Source: Streptomyces benahoarensis (GTDB taxonomy: Bacteria > Actinomycetota > Actinomycetes > Streptomycetales > Streptomycetaceae). From it: a stretch of DNA of 36,422 nucleotides. The notes beneath the pieces are model-generated. The model did not search any database and had not been told where the DNA came from. It was given only the letters and a program-made list of their open reading frames with translations. The translations under genes were made by a program, and so were the position numbers. Each line of letters opens with the position of its first letter. The first letter of the stretch is position 1. The stretch covers positions 1 to 36,422 of the forward strand of contig NZ_VKJP01000026.1 of assembly GCF_007280575.1 (NCBI RefSeq). The letters run 5' to 3'. Shown in pieces: positions 32,801 through 35,800 of this stretch.

Positions 32801-35800
32801 CTGCGTTGTACGACGGATTCACGACGTATCTCCAGCAACTGGGGTCGGATGTTCTTCGGAGGCTGAGGCCGAACGACCGCGCGACGGACGAGGACGCGGT
32901 GGACAGCATTCGCTCGGCTGCCAACGACATCTACCAGCGCTACGCGATGGACAGGAACGCGGCGAACGGCCGTGACGAGGGTCCGGCAGCGGGCCCCTCG
33001 CAGGTGCAGGCGTCGGGTTGGTCCGCGGAGCCGTCGGCGTCGTCCTCGGGGACCTATGCCGGGTCCTCGCAGTCGGCCCCTGTTTCCGGGCCGCGTCGTA
33101 CCGTTGACGAGATCGTCAGTGCGGCGGAGGAGTATGTGCAGGGGTGGGAGCAGCGTTCCGCCGACCAGGAGCTGACGCGGACCCGGCTGGAGGACGGCTG
33201 GGGAATCCTCGCTGGTCTGCCGTGGGAGAACGCGGGGCTGCATGAGCGGCTTGTGCGGGCGCTGGCGGACGGGGAGGACGCGGTCGGCGGAGTCGAGCCG
33301 GGCAGCTCGCTGCCGTTCGGGGGCGACGAGCCGGCCGGGCCAGTTGACCGGTCGTTGGACGGTCCTGTCGTGCAGGCCTGGACCGACTGGGCGCGGAGGC
33401 AGGAGGAATACCTCTCGAAGATGGAGGCGGCGGCGAGCGACGGCGGTGTGGACCCGGAGGAGGCTCCGTTCGTGCGCCGCTACCGGCGTGACGTGTGGCA
33501 CCCCGGGTTCCGTAGCCACTTCCTGCCCGGCGAGGATGCGCTGGTGACCCAGCGCCTCAACCAGGTGCTGAAATCCGTCGCCGACGAGCCCGTGGCGGAG
33601 GATCCCCTGTTTGTCACGGCGAGGAAGGAGTGGCTGGACAGCCTGGGGCTCAGGCCTTCAAGTCGGCAGCGATATGAGGCCAGGTTGGAGCGATTTTGGC
33701 GTGAAGCTCCGGGGGAGGTTCGTGAGGTGCGGGGCGCCGAAGGTCATCCTTTGGCGGCCTTCGGTGAGCATCTGGAACAGACTTTGGGTGCTCTTTCCGA
33801 CTATCTTTCTGCTGCCGTGGCGCGTGGCTTTTTGGCTCACCTGAAGAGCCGGGGCGTGATGGCCACCGATGCGCCCATGGAAACGGCAACGGATGAGGGC
33901 GGTGCCGCCCCCGGTGCTACCGCGTCGAGGTCCGATTTCTCTACTGTTCATCGCCTGCTGGAAGAAATGGCGCAGGCGCATGGTTCCCCGGATCACCCGT
34001 TCGTGGCGGAAGTCAGGGAATGGCTGACGCAGTCGGGGCTGGCCCCCCAGACGAGTGCGATCTACGCCAGGAGGATCCGGGGCTGGTGGGGGCAGGCGCA
34101 CCGTGAGGTGGCAGGCACATGCGCCACGCCCCAGGAAGAGAAGGAGGCGATGCTGCGCCATTTGCAGGGCGCAGTGCGGCCGGGTGAAGGTGCAGGCGCG
34201 AGCCGTAAACAGTGGATTGCGAGTGCCCTTCTGACGCACTTGATCAAGTCTGGGCGCCGGCAGCTGAGCACCGGTGGGCGGGCCCGATCGATGATCGATC
34301 TGGGCAATCTTCTCGAACAACGGTATGCCACGGGCCCGCTGGCTGAGATTCTGCGGGCTTGGCGGGAAGACCTGATAACGAAGACGGATGAGGAAGTGGC
34401 GAGAAAGGAGAAGGCGGGGGATCAGAGTAAGGTCAGGGGCTACGCCTTCGATAAGGTGCGGCAATTCCTCCTGTGGGAGAAGTATATGGTTGGGGGTAAC
34501 CCGGCCGAGAATAGTCGAAAACTTCTGGACAAGAAGGTTCTGCCGTCCAAGGACGATGGGTACAGGGAATATCTCCGTGAGGTTTTGGGGGCGGAGGGGA
34601 TCACTGAAAAAACGCTCCGCGGCAGGCAGCAATTGGCCAACAGTTTCCTGAAGTTCCGCGACGAGTACCTCAGGAGTCATCCGGAGTTGCTGGGCGGTCT
34701 GCCGGAGTCTTCGGGTGGTGGCAGGTCGGCGGTGACGCAGTGGCCGTCCGATCTCCATACTGTTCATCGCCTGCTGGAGGAAATGGCGCAGGCGCATGGT
34801 TCCCCGGATCACCCGTTCGTGGCGGAAGTCAGGAAATGGCTGACGCAGTCGGGGCTGGCCCCCCAGACGAGTGCGATCTACGCCAGCAGGATCCGGGGCT
34901 GGTGGGGGCAGGCGCACCGTGAGGTGGCAGGCACATGCGCCACGCCCCAGGAAGAGAAGGAGGCGATGCTGCGCCATTTGCAGGGCGCAGTGCGGCCGGG
35001 AGAAGGTGCAGGCGCGAGCCGTGAAGTCGGCGTTCCCTCATGGCAACGGGAGGGTGCGAGTGCCCTTCTGACGTACTTGGCCAAGTCTGGGCGCCGGCAG
35101 CTGAGCACCGGTGGGCGGGCCCGATCGATGGTCGATCTGGGCAATCTTCTCGAACAACGGTATGCCACGGGCCCGCTGGCTGAGATTCTGCGGGCTTGGC
35201 GGGAAGACCTGATAACGAAGACGGATGAGAAAGTGGCGAGAAAGGAGAAGGCGGGGGATCAGAGTAAGGTCAGGGGCTACGCCTTCGATAAGGTGCGGCA
35301 ATTCCTCCTGTGGGAGAAGTATATGGTTGGGGGTAACCCGGCCGAGAATAGTCGAAAACTTCTGGACAAGAAGGTTCTGCCGTCCAAGGACGATGGGTAC
35401 AGGGAATATCTCCGTGAGGTTTTGGGGGCGGAGGGGATCACTGAAAAAACGCTCCGCGACAGGCAGCAATTGGCCAACAGTTTCCTGAAGTTCCGCGACG
35501 AGTACCTCAGGAGTCATCCGGAGTTGCTGGGCGGTCTGCCGGAGTCTTCGGGTGGTGGCAGGTCGGCGGTGACGCAGTGGCCGTCCGATGCTGCGGTGGT
35601 CTCGGGTGGCTCGGTGGTCTCGGACGGGACTGGCCCGGAGGTGGGCGGTGGTCCGGAGGGCGGTAGCGGTCCGGAGGTGGGCGGTGGTCCGGACACCTTG
35701 CACGGGGGGCTGATCGGCGAGGCGGTCGAGCCGGTGCTGGAAGATGCGCCGATGCCGTTGGCGGACGGGGAGTCCGGGGCGGGTCATGACCTGCTTGGGG

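Noticed and set aside
28558..33519. Open frame of 1,653 codons on the - strand
   Set aside because: Antisense to the duplicated blocks, whose protein-level similarity exists only in the + frame.
33631..34110. Resemblance of the WL-x-x-G-L-x-P-x-(S/T) helices to the core-binding part of tyrosine recombinases
   Set aside because: No catalytic R-H-R-Y region anywhere near; the motif is a repeated helix in the giant protein.
33931..35583. Possibility of a CRISPR array or insertion sequence at the repeats
   Set aside because: Units are over 800 bases, coding and in frame, with no spacers, terminal inverted repeats or transposase.
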